Origin: Haematobia irritans
Taxonomy: Eukaryota > Arthropoda > Insecta > Diptera > Muscidae
NCBI RefSeq assembly: GCF_050003625.1
Contig: NC_134397.1
Location: 228,284,537 to 228,348,536 of the forward strand
Length of the DNA stretch: 64,000 nt
Direction: 5' to 3'
Position numbers and translations under genes: made by a program. The notes beneath the pieces are model-generated. The model did no database searches. It was not told the DNA's origin and was given only the letters and a program-made list of their open reading frames with translations. Position 1 is the stretch's first letter; each line of letters starts with the position of its first letter. Shown one piece after another: positions 60,382 through 64,000 of this stretch.

Positions 60382-62296
60382 CCCAGCAAAAAAAATTGGA
60401 AGTTCTTCCAAAGGCACAACTTTAAAAACACTTCTAAAAATGTCCTTTAACTACACAGGAAGTTCTTTTCAGTCAATTTTTTATAAATCGCTTTTTTCAT
60501 AGTTTTAATAGGTAATTTTAACTTTTTATACCCTCCACCATAGGATGGGGGCATATTAACTTTCTCATTCCGTTTGTAACACATCGAAATATTGCTCTGA
60601 GATCCCATAAAGTATATATATTCTGGGTCGTGGTGAAATTCTGAGTTGATCTGAGCATGTCCGTCCGTCCGTCCATCTGTTGAAATCACGTTAACTTCCG
60701 TACGAAACAAGCTATCGACTTGAAACTTGGTACAAGTAGTTGTTATTGATGTAGGTCCACTTTTACGTATAGCACCCATATAAACGGACCCCCCAATTTG
60801 GTTTGCAGATCCTCTAAGAGAAGCAAACTTCATACGATCCGGCTGAAATTTGGTACATGGTGTTAGTATATGATCTCGAACAACTATGCAAAAATTGGTC
60901 AACATCGGTTCATAATTATATATAGCCCCCATATAAACCGATCCTCCGATTTGGCTTGCGGAGCCTCTAAGAGAAGCAAATTTCATCCGGTCCGGCTGAA
61001 ATTTGGTACATGGTGTTAGTATATGGTCTATAATGACCATGCAAAAATTGGTCCACATCGGCCCATAATTATATATAGCCCCATACAAACCGATCACCAG
61101 ATTTGACCTCCGTAGCCTCTTGGAACACCAAAATGCATCCGATTCAGTTGAAATTTGGTACGTGATGTTAATATATGATATCCAACAACCATGCAGGAAT
61201 TGGTTCGTATCAGTCCATAATTATATATAGCCCCCATATAAACCGATCCCCAGATTTGACCTCCGGAGCCTTTTGGAGAAACAAAATTTATCCGATCTGG
61301 TTGAAATTTGGTACGTGGTGGTAGTATATGATATTTAACAACCATGCCAAAAGTGGTCCATATCAGTCCATAATCATATATAGGCCCCATATAAACCGAT
61401 CCCGATATTTGGTTTTGGAGCCATAGATCCTCTAAGAGAAGCAAATTTCATCCGCGTCAGTTGAAATTTGGCACATTGTGCTAGTATATGGCCGTTAACA
61501 ACCATGCCTAACTAAGTCCATATCGGTCTATAGTTATATATAGCCCTCAGATAAATCGATCGCCAATCACACAAAAATTGGTCCATATCAAGTTCATAAT
61601 TGTTAAAGCCCCCCATATAAGCGACCCACATATTTCAATTCTGGCTCTCTACGTACCGTGCAAAAGTATCGATTCGTAATTGTTTGTAGACTTACCTATG
61701 CATACCTTTCTTGTCTAATATATACCATGTATGGACTAACTCACAATTTAGAAAACGATGTTAAGAAGTTTTAAGATACCAAAACCTAAGTAATTCGATT
61801 GTGGATGACAGTCTTTCGTAGAAGTTTCTACGCAATCTATGGTGAAGGGTACATAAGATTCGGCCTGGCCGAACTTACGGCCGTATTTACTTGTTTTGTT
61901 TCAAATGGGTTAAATACAGAGTAAGAATTAATAAAATGGCACAAACCATTAAAATTTTGTCGAAAAAATGCTAAAGGTCATCTGGAAAAATTGCGAATTT
62001 TTAAAAATATTTGAGGCCAAACGTTTCAGACAAGCGTTAGAATACATTAAGAATCATAAAAAATTATAAAAATTTTTTATTTGCCAAAATATTACAAAAT
62101 TTTTTAATTCACATCGAAAACACTGAATTCGAATCACACCTTAAGAAGTGATGCAAATTCAGTGCAACGGCTGTTGATGGACATCCGTCCTATGACAAGC
62201 CCATGTTAAATTCATCACTTCTGCACCAATTTCGCACCACTTCCGGATCCAAAAAGAAAATTTTCACTACTTTTTTGGCGACGCTTTTTTGCTGGG
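60382..62296. mobile_element. CCCAGCAAAA-type MITE split by an R153 element
   Basis: The ends are CCCAGCAAAAAA and TTTTTTGCTGGG, flanked by TA (60380-60381, 62297-62298). Near the right end lie GGATCC-containing sequence and GGCGACGC, shared with copies at 20261 and 49434. Its AATTTTAACTTTT...GTTTCAAATGGGTT stretch is continuous in the 20261 copy but here is separated by the R153 element at 60527-61893. Confidence 0.85.
60527..61893 (-). mobile_element. 153-bp tandem-repeat element (R153), intact-ended copy
   Basis: It runs from TATACCCTCCACCATAGG to ACGGCCGTATTTACTTG. Both ends carry TACCCTCCACCAT-like sequence in inverted orientation (near 60527 and 61842), a subterminal inverted repeat. 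TTCGGCCTGGCCGAA next to the tail can form a 7-bp hairpin. Comparison with the uninterrupted MITE at 20261 shows insertion into a T-run with no clear target duplication. Internal repeats, subterminal inverted repeats, a terminal hairpin and T-rich targets recall noncoding Helentron/DINE-type elements. Confidence 0.75.
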
Positions 62297-62764
62297 TAGT
62301 TTATTTAACAAACGTACACAAAAAGATATTAAATTCCAGAGAATTCTCATATTATAGAAATCTATACTAAAATATAAATCAATGAGCTAAAATAGGGTTA
62401 AATTTGCTTTTGTGCCCTGAAGCGTTCACTGTCACTCAAAGGACTACAGATATCGACAAATCATTTATCCTATCATAACTACATAATCTTGGTCCATTAA
62501 CCCTGAATATTAAGAAAAATTTAAGCAAAAATTGGCACCGTCCAGATATCGAAAATCAAACACCCCGTTTCAACTACGTAAATATCTTTATTTCATGATC
62601 TCTGCTAATTTCAAATACATAGGGGGAGGGTAAGTGTACATGGAAAAAAGTCCTTTATTAATTGACTTAACTGATTATTAACTTATTACCTGATGCTAAA
62701 ATTAACTTATATTTATAGCAATTCGTTTTGTTTTGTTATTGTTGGTTTTTGTTATTTAATCATT

Positions 62765-63391
62765 GTTGTTGTTTTTTTGATTTCAGCTCAAAACCATACA
62801 TTGACTAAACTACAAGTGTAGCTTAACCAACAGAGGAAAAGAATGTTGTCAAATTTATTTGGGCAAAGCCCCATATACTGCAGGATGGTTGGATGGACGC
62901 ACGTTTCGGAATTACCACATTCCTCATCAGCATCCTCTACTTGCAGCAACACTATCAACCAATTATCAGAATAAATTCAGGCAGTTCATTAAACCCAACA
63001 ATAAACCACACTTGAACCCTTCGAAAAAAGGTTTTACATTGATAGCCGGCTTTTGCCGAAATAAATTCGTACAAACATCTCTCTTTTCCTTTGCCACCGT
63101 CAAATCATCAATTTGAATGAAGTTGGCTGGGTTTTATTTTGAGCGTGCTTCCTCTTCTTTCTTTCATTCGTTTTGTTTATTCTGATAATTGGTTGATAGT
63201 TTTGCTGCAAGTAGAGGATGCTGATGAGAAATGTGATAATTCCGAAACGTGCGTTCATCCAACCATCCTGCAGTATATGGGGCTTTGCCCAAATAAATTT
63301 GACAAACTTTCTTTTCCTCTGTTGGTTAAGCTACACTTGTAGTTTAGTCAATGTATTGTTTTGAGCTGAAATAAAAAAAAAAACAACAACA
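62765..63391. mobile_element. Foldback-type element with ~210-bp inverted arms
   Basis: The left arm 62765-62975 reads TTTCAGCTCAAAAC, then GGGCAAAGCCCCATATACTGC, through TATCAACCAATTATCAGAAT. The right arm 63176-63391 is its near-exact reverse complement, ending GTTTTGAGCTGAAAT. The loop is about 200 bp. I could not find a target duplication outside the arms. Confidence 0.85.
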
Positions 63392-63455
63392 AAAATATTT
63401 ATTTTTTAAATTTTGTAAGAAAATTTCCCCAGGCTAACGATTTTTTTTTATTCCA

Positions 63456-63640
63456 CACTGAAAAAATAGCTAACCCACCAGGAAAGAAAATTACAGTTAA
63501 TTTTCGAAAATTTTGATTAAATTATTTATATTAAATAACGTACACCAAAAATTATTAAAGTCATGAAAACTTTCTTAAAACGTAGTAATTCCGTGAACTA
63601 AAGTGAATTAAATCGGCTTTAGCGCACTTTTATTTTCAAT
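63456..63640 (-). repeat. Internally deleted TTCACTAAAG MITE
   Basis: Starts CACTGAAAAAATAGCTAACC, then the ACCAGGAAAG segment, and ends near AATCGGCTTTAGCGCACTTT. The middle of the family is gone. Confidence 0.65.
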
Positions 63641-64000
63641 ATACAAATAAGTTCAATCCTAAATAAAGCAGAAGTTTTACGTGCACTTCTGAAAGTAGTA
63701 AGAACCCAGCAAAAACTAGGTAACCACATCTCATTAAAATTGACATTACCAGGAGCAAAGCTGTCATTACACGTTGCATTGCATTGCGGTGAGTTATAAT
63801 AACTAACTTGTAATGACAAAAATAAATACTTCTCGGTAATTTTCGAATTGTTATTCTCAAATTTTTAGTCAGTTGTAGTTAACGAATTAATAAAATAGAA
63901 TAAATGATGGTACCATTAGGTATAATTATTCACATAATCGAGCACTTACATAAAAAAATCAAAAAGAATATGTAATGTAACGGTAATTCTGAAAATTTTT

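Overview
This window is AT-rich insect nuclear DNA made mostly of transposable elements. No intact host gene could be supported. A 986-bp mariner at 39534-40519 has termini and residual protein that look very close to Himar1, the mariner of the horn fly. Together with SINEs ending in TAACC-type repeats and many TA-flanked MITEs, this suggests a muscid (calyptrate) fly such as Haematobia or Stomoxys. That identification rests on remembered family features, not on a search.

The central feature is a complete Ty3/gypsy-class LTR retrotransposon at 22515-33570 (11,056 bp). It has two 2,614-bp LTRs that appear identical, TG...CA ends, a 4-bp GATA target duplication and an 18-nt primer site complementary to the 3' end of tRNA-Lys. 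Its long LTRs and tRNA-Lys primer recall the Ulysses/Osvaldo group. Gag is 557 codons and starts with a RING-H2 zinc finger, ahead of a capsid-like region and two zinc knuckles (the second lacks its His). Pol (protease, RT, RNase H, integrase) lies in the -1 frame. The overlap holds an in-frame A_AAA_AAC slippery heptamer followed by a 7-bp stem-loop. There is no env. A splice donor/acceptor pair in the leader would remove the primer site, and the LTR carries an antisense tRNA-like fold.

Other layout: 1-8280, J- and R3-type repeats, a TA-flanked MITE, and a MITE split by another MITE. 8281-10240, a 153-bp tandem-repeat element, a SINE fragment and an AT-rich MITE. 10241-16920, mostly unassigned AT-rich DNA with one MITE. 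16925-18560, an inverted 153-bp array containing a 250-bp hairpin MITE. 18565-19485, a deleted Tc1/mariner copy. 19645-21700, a run of MITEs including a nested pair and a hAT-type element with an 8-bp duplication. 33571-37140, SINE head, 29-bp minisatellite and dispersed repeats. 39534-42240, Himar1-like mariner and a hAT-like element. 43560-51450, SINE and many nested MITEs, including one MITE inserted in its own family and a pure (AT)89 tract. 52651-55920, a decayed mariner and more MITEs. 56900-57960, a less repetitive, GC-richer patch with promoter-like signals on the minus strand. 59211-62440, hAT-type and nested elements. 62765-63391, a ~210-bp-arm inverted repeat.

The elements do not form a pathway. 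The window is a record of repeated transposition, with a relative order of events readable from the nesting. The LTR element is probably the youngest large insertion.
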